In this document: positions 1-11,740 of the stretch, piece after piece
Layout: each line of letters opens with the position of its first letter
How positions within the stretch are numbered: position 1 is the first letter of the stretch
Assembly (NCBI GenBank): GCA_916613615.1
Contig: OU744723.1
Span: 30,084,296-30,148,295 of the forward strand
DNA from: Steromphala cineraria
Taxonomy: Eukaryota > Mollusca > Gastropoda > Trochida > Trochidae
Direction of reading: 5' to 3'
Length of the DNA: 64,000 nucleotides
Notes under the pieces: generated by a model
Databases searched by the model: none
What the model saw: only the letters and a program-made list of their open reading frames with translations
Told to the model about the DNA's origin: nothing
Program-made: the position numbers and the translations under genes

Positions 1-150
1 TCATAACGCAACATGTTTAAAATCGAAACATGTTTTGAGTTACAACACATACAAATTCATGTGTTTGGGATATAAACACTTTTCAAAACATGTTTTGAGT
101 TAAACACGTACGGAACATGTTTAAAGTCAAAACGCCATTTTTGCAGTGTG
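1..150. repeat. Short direct repeats
   Basis: Three or four loose copies of a ~45-bp unit built on AACATGTTTTGAGTTA. They may be the edge of a longer repeat starting before the window. Nothing else is seen up to ~235. Confidence 0.5.
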
Positions 151-234
151 GTCACAGTAAGTGTTTATTCTGTATATCACCTTATGTTTCAAGTTGTCGA
201 GATTAAGCTGCGAAGCAGATATTTTATGTTCGCT

Positions 235-3200
235 TATTTGAGCGTAAGTTATTGAACCTTATGCATATACCAAACAATGTGCCTCATCATGCTTTTAGAA
301 GCTATCAAATATTCTCTAAAACATGCTATGGTTACCTTAACCTTTGTGTCTAAACTGTCTAAAACTGTCTATTGAGCAACACTTAATTAGAAAACTACGG
401 TAACAACAACAGCGCGTGGGTCAGGCTTTGCACGTGCACTCCATGATGAAAACGACATGGGCTTTCGGAGAAGGCGACATTGTCACTGTGTACAATGGAA
501 GGTGAGGACGTAGGCAATATTTCTCTACAAACATGGATGATGCGCCCAAAATGACACATGGTTCGCACGGGCCTGGAAAAGTACTTGAATTTTATTTTGA
601 TACTGGAAAAGTACTTGAATATAGAATGCTTAGTAAATGTCCTGAAAAAGTACTGGAATTTCGCGGTAATGTCCTTAAAATTTTCAAAAATGTACTGGAA
701 TTTACTATGACATTGATCAAAATTTAAAACACGGAAGTATCGTCATTCTGCTAAATGTGGAAATTGATAGAGTATGGAAAGAAACAAAACCAGTCTGCGA
801 GCTTCCTATCATTCCAACAAAATAGGTCATTTCCGGTTTTCACGATCAATTGCATATGGAAAATTCGATGTCGCAATGCAGCACTTGGAAAATGGCGGCA
901 TCGAAACCGAAAGTTTTGTCCCTTAATCTGCGAATATATGTACTTGAAAAATGGTAAAATTTTCTTGAAAAGAAATTGGAATTGTATTCTGTTTGGCTGT
1001 ATGAACAATATGACAGGTGATTACTTTTCTCTCGATAACTTTAACATCCAAATTTAGAATTGGGAAGTGTTTCTACTGACAAGAGTGCAATCTTGAAGTT
1101 AATATGATATACGATATGGCAGAAGACTCCCATTACACAGAGCTCCAGATAAGCGTTTGTCTATGTGGGTATGTTACCCGTATTTTGAAAACTAAGTGGG
1201 TATTTCTAATTTGAAGTAGGTATCTATACTTTTTGATACCCATCACTTTTTTAAAATGTGGGTATTCAATTGGAAATGACAAGTTAAAGATGTTATAAAC
1301 TTTTAATCAACAAAAAAAGAAAAGACAAGCTGTATTCACTTGTTTAGTTTATTGTCATAAAATTACCACTTAAATATGACATTTGAAAAACACACATTCT
1401 GAGGCATGTGTTTACTGTTACGAAGCTTTCGACCACGTATATTGACCAATGCTGATATAAGCCATAAGTTTATGTTTGAGTCGTCACTATACTTTATATT
1501 TGACTGATCAAAAAACAGCAGAAATTTTAGGGTTGAAACACAAAACAAAGTAAAAGAAGGAGGTATTTTCTTCATCCAAATCCTGTCATTACATATTAAA
1601 AGAAAGAATATAAAAATGCATGCACAAATCACTGATGGGGTTCAGATTAGGAAGTTTATGATTTCATCTCCTTAATTGAATAATTCTATAAACACTTATC
1701 ATCTTGAATTTGTTCTTGAATCATCGTCAGCAAAATAATTATTTTTTATCTACAGCTATTTCTTTGGCTTTTTTATACCAAAAGGCAGGTTTTACAATTA
1801 ACAAACATATTCGATTCGTAAATCCGAAAGAAAAGAATGACGAAAACCGAGTGTAAACATGTTTCATGCTAGGGTGTACACATAAACTTACCAGGCCCCG
1901 ATCAAGGAGAACGAAATAGCCTTCAAACTCCTCACACAACTAGCAACCCAAAGATCAGTAAAAAACCACGAGTGAGTTCTAATTGGTGTTCAGAATAGTC
2001 AGCGAAGCCGATTTGACACAATGTTTGAACATCTATTCGTTTACCTTATTTTGGCATTCGAATGAACATGCGAGATGTTTTAATAATGAGGTTTCTAGAT
2101 CTGTCACTGCTCATTTAATAAAATTTAGAGATAAATTTGCAGTAATTATTGGTATCCGAATAATGGAACAATCTCGGCTGCGGGTTAAAAAATGTTTTTG
2201 TCGAACTATGGAACAAGTCACAGTTAATAATTAAAATATAGCATACAAGTCATCAAAAGTATGACGGGAATTACAACATCATACAATGAAGAAAATGTTC
2301 ATTTCATCATGTATTTAGGCTTCTGAAAATATTCTCCATCTCTTTTCTCTACATGATTAAGTTTAACATAACAATCTTAACTCTTTGCAGGTCTTTTATG
2401 GAACGACATGACGCCTGTCCAGGAGAAAAGAAAATTTCCCTAAAACGGAAAAGATTCATATGGGTGAATCGTTTGTGTGAAGAGAAGAGAGACATGTTGG
2501 TCTCAACTCTCCTCCGAAACTAAGAAATGGTCAGCAGTATTCCTCAGGTCAAAACGACGTCCCCCGGCTGTAACGACTACCTCAAACGATGACAAGGCTT
2601 CCCGACAGAAACCTTACAATAAACAAAATATGAAAAATGTAAAAAGCCCTAATAAAAGTTGTCCCATGGTTGTTTGTCGTTATTTGAAATCGGAGGTGTT
2701 TGTCAAACCGTTTATACCACGACTCTATTGTTTGGACCCGTGGCATAACTAACCAAACTGTTAGTTATACTACACCAGAGAATCAGCCGGAACTACTTTA
2801 ATTTAACCCTTCTCATGACAGACTAAAAACAGAATGGATCACGATCTATGTAACTGCAACTTTTTGACAAATGTCTTCAATTTCAAATAACGACAAATAA
2901 CATTGGGACAACTTTTATTAGGTTTTTCGTTACATTTTTCATATTTTGTTAATTGTAAGGGTTCTGTTTGGAGCCTTGTCATCTTTTGAGGTAGTCGTTA
3001 CAGCCGGAGGAGGTCGTTTTGACCTGAGAAATACTGCTGACCATTTCTTCGTTTTGGCGGAGAGTTGAGACCAACACGTCTTTTTGTCTCTTCACACTAA
3101 CGATTCACCAATATGAATCTTTTTCGTTTTAGGGACATCAGTTTCTATTCTCCTGGACAGGCGTCATGTTTGTCGTTCCATAAAAATCCTGCAAAGAGTT

Positions 3201-4310
3201 ACGATTGTTATGTTTAACTGAATCATCTATAGAATACAGATACATAATATTTTCAGAATCTTAAATACATAATGAACCGAACAATATCTTCATTGTACTA
3301 TTTTGCAATTCCCGTCATCCTTTTGATGACTTATATGCTATATTGTAACCATCAACTGTGACTTCTACCGTAGTTCTTAACCCGTAGTCCTATCAATAAT
3401 CAACATTTTATTTTTTGGGAGGAAATTCTTAAGTTAGATTTTTTGAGAGATTGTTCCATAATTCGGATAATAAAAAAATGCAAATTTATATCCAAATTTT
3501 GTGAATGATCAGTGACAGAAACCTCACTTTATGGTCATGACAGACCAGGGCATTACATCATTTAGACAACTGTACTGTTAAACAGACAGTCCGTGATACT
3601 TATGGCAATTCATTTAAAACATCTCGCATAATTTCATTCGAAAGCCAAAATAAGGTAAAAGAATAGATGTTAATTTTCTTTTTGAAAAAGTTATTGAACA
3701 TCGAATTAATGCATTCTTTCAATATCAAGAATCTATCACAAGTCAATATAGACTGATCAAGTCTTACGATAGTAGGTAACTTTCTCATAGGAAACTAAAC
3801 TTAACTAAAACATCTAAGTAAATGAATTCCTGCCTTCTTCGTCTATTGTATCCCACACGAAAACATGCAGTGAAGAGACAAGGTGCAAACTAATTGTAGT
3901 TCCTTCAAAAGACCATTTAATGCTCTAGTCAAATTCTAAATTTGTATGTTAAATTCATGGAGAGGAAAGTAATCACCTGTCATTTGGGCGCATCATCCAT
4001 GTTTGTAGAGAATTGTTGCCCACGTCTTCACCTTCCATTTTACATAGTGACAATGTCGCTTTCTCCGAAAACCCATGTCGTTTTCATCATGGACTGCACG
4101 TGCAAAGCATGACCCACGCGCTGTTGTTGTTACCGTAATTTTCTACTTAAGTGCTGTTCAATAGACAGCTTTTAAAGACACGAAGGATAAGGTAACTATC
4201 GAGCATATTTTAGCGAATATTTGGTAGCTTCTAAAAGCGTGATCAGGCAAATTGTTTGGTATAGAGAACATAGTTCAACGCATTTTTACAATCTGCGTAT
4301 GGTATTTTAA
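235..4310. repeat. Large decayed inverted repeat (fold-back)
   Basis: The left arm (about 235-2712) and right arm (about 2862-4310) are reverse complements of each other at roughly 80% by eye. Matched pairs include about 390-550 with 3965-4140, 2020-2080 with 3615-3670, and 2390-2712 with 2862-3195. A ~150-bp spacer lies between. The left arm is longer because of later insertions. The 60-90-codon open frames here have no recognisable protein features. Confidence 0.8.
557..1009. mobile_element. Insertion in left arm of the fold-back, flanked by a 6-bp duplication
   Basis: The right arm runs without a break where the left arm has ~453 extra bases. These are bracketed by ATGACA at 551-556 and 1010-1015, as expected of a target-site duplication. 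The insert holds four loose copies of GGAAAAGTACTTGAATTT near 575-705. No transposase frame is seen; type unknown. Confidence 0.55.
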
Positions 4311-4372
4311 AAGATATGTTTTGTTTATATATGTCGTTGTGTTGGTCGAGGTATAAGTAAGTTATACGACTC

Positions 4373-4429
4373 GTATTGGTCGTCTAGTCCACGACATGGT
4401 CGTCATGTCGTGGACTAGACGACCAATAC
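4373..4429. repeat. Perfect 26-bp-stem hairpin
   Basis: 4373-4398 and 4404-4429 are exact reverse complements around a 5-nt loop GTCGT. It sits just outside the right arm of the fold-back, among other TCGT-rich sequence. Confidence 0.9.
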
Positions 4430-4666
4430 TCGTCAAATAACTCTTACATATATTTCTATTGTTGAGTTGGTCGTGGTAAAAGTAATGTATACGAGACTCG
4501 TATTGTTCGTCATGTCCACTACATACCGGTAGTTGGTTATACGACTCGTCGCTACGTTTCTTTTGTTCCTTAGGTTATGTAGGAGATTTGGAACATACAA
4601 CTTAACATTGCCTGTTCATATAAAGAAAGACAATTGAAACATACAAATTAATCTAAGTTGTTCATA

Positions 4667-5233
4667 AACTAGTGTCCAAAAAAACCGCTTCCTAGTTTTC
4701 AATTTCGTCCAAATCAAAATGGTATTACCTTACAAAGTGGAATTTAAGTGTGCCTGACAGGCATATGTCTTGTTCACAAGTATGAAAATGTTCATTCTTC
4801 AGGAAAATATACTTTTGATTTTGTATATCTTCAAACACACATGGGGTCCATAAATCGCAATTTCAAATTGTTTTTTTTTTTTACCGAATTTTTGTTATTT
4901 CAGTTCAAAATTGATAAAAATATGGAATTTAGGTACGAAAACACAATTGTCGATATAGTTCACTTTAATTGACATAAATTCATAACGCGTCATTGCTCTA
5001 GAACGTTTTAAAACAAGCAAAAGTGCCCAATTTCTCTTTGCTACCTCGCCTAGTTAAGGAGATTCCAAATCGATGATTTTTTAAATACGCTTTTCTCGCG
5101 AACATGAAAAGATGTTTCAATTTCTTTATAGAAGTTAGGTGATTTCTGAACAAATAATAAAACTATGTTTGAGTCGTATTAATCTGCAGTGGGTTGAGTT
5201 ATTGAGCGATTTGTATGGTAGCGTTTCTTTTTT
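4667..5233 (+). mobile_element. MITE copy 1 (TA target), decayed
   Basis: About 567 bp similar along its length to the element at 60807-61383, in the same orientation. It starts AACTAGTGTCC and ends in a damaged copy of the inverted terminus, flanked by TA. The flanks are pieces of a ~45-bp tandem repeat. The neighbouring unit at 4613-4632 (GTTCATATAAAG) shows the unoccupied target. The 74-aa and 80-aa frames inside are not protein-like. Confidence 0.7.
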
Positions 5234-5389
5234 TATAAAGAAAGACAAGTTGGACATACAAATGAATATTAATTGTTCTCTTAGTGCAGGAGAGTGGGAA
5301 GGTACCGCTGTTTATGTTGACTATCCATCTTATATTATGCACAACGAACATGGATGTTTGTTACCCTTGCACATAATGTAAGAGGAATG

Positions 5390-5995
5390 TTTCGTGCTGT
5401 CATGAGTGTAGGATATGTTTTGTGTTGATAACTACTCCATATCCGAGGGAGTCATTTAGTCGCATCACGTGCTCGTCTGTCAACAGAGCAGTGTGGAGTT
5501 GATGATCTACCCTGACTGAGTGACATACACTCCATCCTGGACTAGCGAGACCAAGTGTCACACAGAGCGAGATATTTTCCCATGAACATAACTTCACATT
5601 GCAAAGTTTGTCATTTACGACTGACAAATCCTCCCAGGACAGCCTTGGTATAACAATCACAGCTCTTCAGGCAAACCAGAAACTGTCTAAACCTGAATAT
5701 TTCAAGTGGGAATTGGGGCCCGTATTAGAATTTATAGTATTTTGTGCAGCGAATGTTGCTTATCGTTTAACCAGGCGGTGATGCGTTCACGATGCAGACG
5801 AAGACTTACATGTTCGGCTTGTGGGACACTTGACCTTGTAAACTGTACACAATATACAGAATAAAGATTGAATGTTAAAAAGAAATGTTGAATAAATGAA
5901 TTAATAGGTTAATACTACATCGTTTTATAGTTGCCGTCGGGAAAACATATCTAGACAGACAAGGCTGTGCAAGTCAATTTCGATTATTGAGTCTG
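5390..5995. other. No recognised gene; possible transcribed unique sequence
   Basis: Slightly GC-richer unique sequence with open frames of 60 codons (+, 5599-5781) and 86 codons (-, 5400-5660). An AATAAA lies at 5861-5866 on the plus strand. I recognise neither frame, and neither has clear splice sites. Confidence 0.25.
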
Positions 5996-6003
5996 TACAA
6001 CAC

Positions 6004-6626
6004 GGTTTCTACAGGTGTCGTCCTAACACGCAGAGCTGGACACGCAGTCCTGTTCCAACAACAAGGTTTCTACAGGTGTCGTACGTCCTAACACGCAGAG
6101 CTGGACACGCAGTGCTGTTCCAACAACAAGGTTTCTACAGGTGTCGTCCTAACACGCAGAGCTGGACACGCAGTGCTGTTCCAACAACAAGGTTTCTACA
6201 GGTGTCGTCCTAACACGCAGAGCTGGACACGCAGTGCTGTTCCAACAACAAAGTTTCTACAGGTGTCGTCCTAACACGCAGAGCTGGACACGCAATACTG
6301 TTCCAACAACAAGGTTTCTACAGGTGTCGTCCTAACACGCAGAGCTGGACACGCAGTACTGTTCCAACAACAAGGTTTCTACAGGTGTCGTCCTAACACG
6401 CAGAGCTGGACACGCAATACTGTTCCAACAACAAGGTTTCTACAGGTGTCGTCCTAACACGCAGAGCTGGACACGCAGTGCTGTTCCAACAACAAAGTTT
6501 CTACAGGTGTCGTCCTAACACGCAGAGCTGGACACGCAATACGGTTCCAACAACAAGGTTTCTACAGGTGTCGTCCTAACACGCAGAGCTGGACACGCAG
6601 TACTGTTCCAACAACAAGGTTTCCCG
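6004..6626. repeat. 61-bp minisatellite, ~10 copies
   Basis: The unit begins GGTTTCTACAGGTGTCGTCC. Copies start at 6004, 6065, 6130 (previous unit has 4 extra bases), 6191, 6252 and so on to 6618. Very uniform. Confidence 0.95.
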
Positions 6627-6916
6627 GTGACTGCACAAGATAAGAGAAACTGTTATATTCAAACCCGAATATAATTACTGCATTCAACTCCTAAAAAGCC
6701 GATTTAGACACGGACTGTCAAACCTAATGATTAAGGAAGGGGGTCTATTGAGAGAAACAATAGAATATCTCCATACTGTAAAAATTGTATCGAAAATGAA
6801 TAACACTTTTAGTTTGTTGGTTAATAACTTGAAGATTTGAACAACCAGTGTATTAAAACGGCTCATCAAAGGTTAAAAAGTCGCTATTTAAGATTTCTTG
6901 CTTTGTTTGAAGCTCT

Positions 6917-7965
6917 GAACCCTTCGTTCCATAGATCGATAAACCTTCGTTCCATAGAGTGATAAACCTTCGTTCCATAGAGTGATAAACCTTCGTTCCA
7001 TAGAGTGATAAACCTTCGTTCCATAGATTGATAAACCTTCGTTCCATAGAGTGATAAACCTTCGTTCCATAGAGTGATAAACCTTCGTTCCATAGATCGA
7101 TAAACCTTCGTTCCATAGATTGATAAACCTTCGTTCCATAGAGTGATAAACCTTCGTTCCATAGAGTGATAAACCTTCGTTCCATAGATTGATAAACCTT
7201 CGTTCCATAGAGTGATAAACCTTCGTTCCATAGAGTGATAAACCTTCGTTCCATAGAGTGATAAACCTTCGTTCCATGGAGTGATAAACCTTCGTTCCAT
7301 AGATCGATAAACCTTCGTTCCATAGAGTGATAAACCTTCGTTCCATAGATTGATAAACCTTCGTTCCATAGATTAATAAACCTTCGTTCCATAGAGTGAT
7401 AAACCTTCGTTCCATAGATTGATAAACCTTCGTTCCATAGATTGATAAACCTTCGTTCCATAGAGTGATAAACCTTCGTTCCATAGAGTGATAAACCTTC
7501 GTTCCATAGATTGATAAACCTTCGTTCCATAGATTGATAAACCTTCGTTCCATAGAGTGATAAACCTTCGTTCCATAGATTGATAAACCTTCGTTCCATA
7601 GAGTGATAAACCTTCGTTCCATAGAGTGATAAACCTTCGTTCCATAGAGTGATAAACCTTCTTTCCATAGAGTGATAAACCTTCGTTCCATAAAGTGATA
7701 AACCTTCGTTCCATAGAGTGATAAACCTTCGTTCCATAAAGTGATAAACCTTCGTTCCATAGAGTGATAAACCTTCGTTCCATAGATCGATAAACCTTCG
7801 TTCCATAAAGTGATAAACCTTCGTTCAATAGAGTGATAAACCTTCGTTCCATAGAGTGATTAATCTTCGTTCCATAGAGTGATAAACCTTCGTTCCATAG
7901 AGTGATAAACCTTCGTTCCATAGAGTGATAAACCTTCGTTCCATAGAGTGATAAACCTTCGTTGG
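6917..7965. repeat. 23-bp minisatellite, ~45 copies
   Basis: The unit is built on CCTTCGTTCCATAGAGTGAT. Because 23 is not a multiple of 3 and the minus strand of the unit has no stop in any phase, long minus-strand frames (up to 317 aa) arise in all three frames. They repeat the same 23-residue string and are not genes. Confidence 0.97.
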
Positions 7966-8154
7966 TTGAAGTACTGACATTATCAAAATAATACATTTGG
8001 CAAAAACGTACACTTACTGTCCCTTTAAGGATCACTGGGAAGCATTCACAGTAATGGAACAATGATTTATTATATGATTGGCGGTGAAATACCGAGATCT
8101 ATCAATGACAGTAAACCGTGTTATCAGTCACTAGTGACAATAACAATGGAACGT

Positions 8155-8238
8155 GTTATCAGTCACTAGTGACTGATAACAACAATGACCTGACGTCATC
8201 GAACAATGCTCTGACGTGATGACACGCTCATGACGTCA
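8155..8238. repeat. 26-bp perfect palindrome and two CRE-type sites
   Basis: 8155-8180 is a perfect palindrome (centre CACTAGTG), with a partial copy at 8119-8138. TGACGTCA, the CRE consensus, occurs at 8191-8198 and 8231-8238. No promoter can be tied to them; probably part of a decayed fold-back element. Confidence 0.6.
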
Positions 8239-8319
8239 TGTTGTTGCTTTGGCGACGGGATATCTTTGGAGCCGACTCAACGTAAATGCACTTAAATTTT
8301 GTTAGAAATACAACGATTT

Positions 8320-8522
8320 AATCATAAAATAAATAGAAAATTTGTGTTTTCTTGACAAATACCATGTTTATCTCATCTCGTGAGGCAGAAAAGTTACATA
8401 TTTTCACTCGTGACTGCGCCACTCGTGAAAATATAAACTTTCTTCCTCACTCGATGAGATAAACATGGTATTTGTCAAGAAAACACAAATATCCTCTAAA
8501 TATCGTGGTATTTATTTTAATG
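8320..8522. mobile_element. Hairpin element (fold-back MITE-like)
   Basis: About 73 bp from 8341 pair with 8418-8490. The termini TTTGTGTTTTCTTGACAAAT and its complement match exactly, and a further outer match (AAAATAAATA / TATTTATTTT) extends it. No coding capacity. 8523-9820 beyond it holds nothing I can identify. Confidence 0.75.
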
Positions 8523-9822
8523 TACACATAATACGTAGATACGTTAATTATAAGCCAGAAGCCTTAGTTTATTAAGTGAAACATGTGAAGTCCCGATCGC
8601 CTACCACATCACCGTTCACGTGTTGATTCCTCGTGCCGTGTTGTGAAGACGGACGAGTGTGTGGATATATATATAGACCTTAGAAGAATCAGACCGTAAC
8701 GGATAAATATACATGTTCTCTTTAAACACCCTCGTCTACAGTTGCCCCAAAGTAGGATAGAGTAATGCTAGTTGGCCTGAGACTACAATACTTTGCGATG
8801 GCTGAGAATGGAGTGTGACGCACTTGGTGGTATAACTCGCTAACTTTTGCAATGTTCTAAGACTTGGATATATCACATCATAATATTATATTACGTTGGA
8901 TACCATACGAGCTTCTGAGTGAAGTGATCACACTCATCACACATTGCCTACAGGAATCAAGGTAGGACTTTCTTCACTCCGCTTATATCGCATCAGGCCA
9001 ATGTCTTTATAAATACTTGAAGAACAAGCTAATGAAGATGTGACTATACACACAGGACAGTTTAAACGTCAGATGTATTATCACCGCAGTCTCTTGCCCT
9101 ACTGCTGTTCAGGTGCCCCTCTGAAGGATTCGCTGCTTATTTGGGACCAACGAAGTGCTCTTACAATCATGTCGTATGATAAGTCAATTGTAGTTTGTGT
9201 CGAGAAGTAGCCAGGTGTACATGTTTGATCATGATATGCATGGTAGTTAAGGGATCTAGTTTACTTACTATGGTTTATAAACTGTTCAATGGGCTACACA
9301 TCAAATTACCACGGCTCTTTGTTCTGTACATGTGTACTACCTGACAATCAGCTGACCGCCTAAACAAATAAACTACATAACGGCGAACTATGCTCATAGG
9401 TAGGGGTAGTGTTGGTATTGTTACTGGACAAGGAAGTCTGTATAGAAACCTTGACAAATACACAGGGTAGTGCAGGTAGCGTGTAGACAACAGACAGGGA
9501 ATCTGGATATCTTATTGATTTCCTCCATACCTGATAGCATCAATACTTGAATATTGATAGGACGCCAGCCTTTGGATCGATGTAGCAGTGGAGCTGCCTC
9601 TGGTGAGGTCACAGTAGAACATGTTAATAATTTGAGACCTGTCTGCCCCTCAGAAACCATGTAGGCGACATATACCCTCCTTGTCGACATTGGTAAGGAT
9701 GTTCAACAATATCCTCACCAGGCCTTGTAAGTCGCCAACAGTACGAATTGATAGGAAAACTTGCATATAAGTTTACATGTTTTATATAAAAAGTTCAAGG
9801 AAGAGTGATGAACACGTGCTGA
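8523..9822. other. No feature recognised
   Basis: AT-rich unique sequence with a few 70-90-codon open frames lacking splice context or protein-like composition. Confidence 0.5.
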
Positions 9823-10770
9823 CAGATGCATGTGGGGCAGGGTGAAGGAGGGGCGGGGACGGGGGCTCGACCAGTGCAGGACAGATGCATGTGGGGCAGG
9901 GTGAAGGAGGGGCGGGGACGGGGCCTCGACCAGTGCAGGACAGATGCATGTGGGGCAGGGTGAAGGAGGGGCGGGGACGGGGGCTCGACCGGTGCAGGAC
10001 AGATGCATGTGGGGCAGGGTGAAGGAGGGGCGGGGACGGGGGCTCGACCAGTGCAGGACAGATGCATGTGGGGCAGGGTGAAGGAGGGGCGGGGACGGGG
10101 GCTCGACCGGTGCAGGACAGATGCATGTGGGGCAGGGTGAAGGAGGGGCGGGGACGGGGGCTCGACCGGTGCAGGACAGATGCATGTGGGGCAGGGTGAA
10201 GGAGGGGCGGGGACGGGGGCTCGACCAGTGCAGGACAGATGCATGTGGGGCAGGGTGAAGGAGGGGCGGGGACGGGGCCTCGACCAGTGCAGGACAGATG
10301 CATGTGGGGCAGGGTGAAGGAGGGGCGGGAACGGGGGCTCGACCAGTGCAGGACAGATGCATGTGGGGCAGGGTGAAGGAGGGGCGGGGACGGGGCCTCG
10401 ACCAGTGCAGGACAGATGCATGTGGGGCAGGGTGAAGGAGGGGCGGGGACGGGGTTTCGAACAGTGCAGGACAGATGCATGTGGGGCAGGGTGAAGGAGG
10501 GGCGGGGACGGGGGCTCGCCCAGTGCAGGACAGATGCATGTGGGGCAGGGTGAAGGAGGGGCGGGGACGGGGGCTCGACCGGTGCAGGACAGATGCATGT
10601 GGGGCAGGGTGAAGGAGGGGCGGGGACGGGGCCTCGACCAGTGCAGGACAGATGCATGTGGGGCAGGGTGAAGGAGGGGCGGGGACGGGGGCTCGACCGG
10701 TGCAGGACAGATGCATGTGGGGCAGGGTGAAGGAGGGGTGGGGGCGGGGGCTCGAACAGTGCAGGGAGGG
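9823..10770. repeat. 59-bp G-rich minisatellite, ~16 copies
   Basis: The unit begins GACAGATGCATGTGGGGCAG and is about two-thirds GC in an AT-rich region. Each plus-strand unit has five G-runs (GGGG, GGG, GGGG, GGGG, GGGG(G)) with loops of 1-7 nt, matching the G-quadruplex pattern. Three overlapping minus-strand frames of 327-413 aa are artefacts of a stop-free unit. Confidence 0.95.
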
Positions 10771-11595
10771 GTGAACACACTCGTGTCGTTGAGTCACATT
10801 GTTCATTGTTCGAGCGTGAAGCAATTGTTGTAAACAACTTCTGATCCATTCTGACAGACTACCTTCAAGTGACAACCTCGTCGTAACATCCGGTGAATTG
10901 CGCATAAGAAAGCATGTTAGGTCGTACTTGAACTTAATATTCTTTAAGACAGACATGTTTACTGGATAAATATATATATATATATCAGGACGCAGGTTTC
11001 CTTAAGAAAATATCACATTACGGATTTCGTTTGAACAATTATTCAAACTAAATTATTATCATGACACGGTTTCTTTCATGACATTTCCCAAACTGGGTAT
11101 ATATCGTAGGGCAGTTCTAGGTCTATCTAATCGTTTATCATATATCTATCAATAATATGAGTTGTTTTGCATGTGTGATAGAGGCAAGACACAGCACCCA
11201 TATTGCCGCCCGGTCCGCAAATCCATATCAGCCATATCAGACCGGTCCGCAAATCCATATCAATATCAGCTCGGGGGGACTTTTGGTTAGAGTTATCTCC
11301 CTTTGCAGAGTAACGTCATTGGCAACATAGATAGTATATTTTGCGTTTGCATTACCAAAAACGATGTTTTGAAGCTTTTAGCTGTAGATATTCTTTACAA
11401 ACACCAAAAGGTTAAATTTGCTAGTAATGTAAATAAGTGGAGCTAAGCACAATATTTTTCTCAAACTAAACTCTTTGTAATCAATGATCGTTCTGTTATT
11501 TTTATGACTTTTTATTTCTGTTTCAAAACTTTTTATCCATAATTATTTTTAAGATAATTATTTTGCCAGAGAAAAAAGTTTGATAAATGATAAAA
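10771..11595. other. No gene; short TA repeat and CCATATCAG repeats
   Basis: Contains (TA)n at 10971-10985 and two copies of a phrase around ACCGGTCCGCAAATCCATAT near 11208-11265. Otherwise unique AT-rich DNA. Confidence 0.5.
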
Positions 11596-11740
11596 AGGTT
11601 ACAAAATGTATTTTTCATATCATACCTCATATCAACCCTCGCCGTGACCCATATCAGCCCTCTGGCCTGCGGCCCTCGGGCTGATATGGGGGTCTCGGGC
11701 TAATATGAGGTATGATATGAAAAATGACATGTTATAACCT
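11596..11740. mobile_element. Hairpin element
   Basis: Arms 11596-~11665 and ~11672-11740 are imperfect reverse complements (AGGTTAcaAAATG... / ...CATgTtATAACCT). The centre is GC-rich (CCTCTGGCCTGCGGCCCTCG). Non-coding. Confidence 0.75.

Noticed and set aside
2477..2752. 91-codon basic protein in the fold-back
   Set aside because: It lies in a decayed palindrome arm whose mirror copy does not keep the frame.
6853..8062. Several overlapping repeat proteins on the minus strand
   Set aside because: The 23-bp unit gives the same peptide in every frame, so frame openness is no evidence of coding.
9715..10956. Proline-rich minus-strand proteins of 327-413 aa
   Set aside because: Three frames of the same 59-bp unit are equally open; the flanking residues look random.
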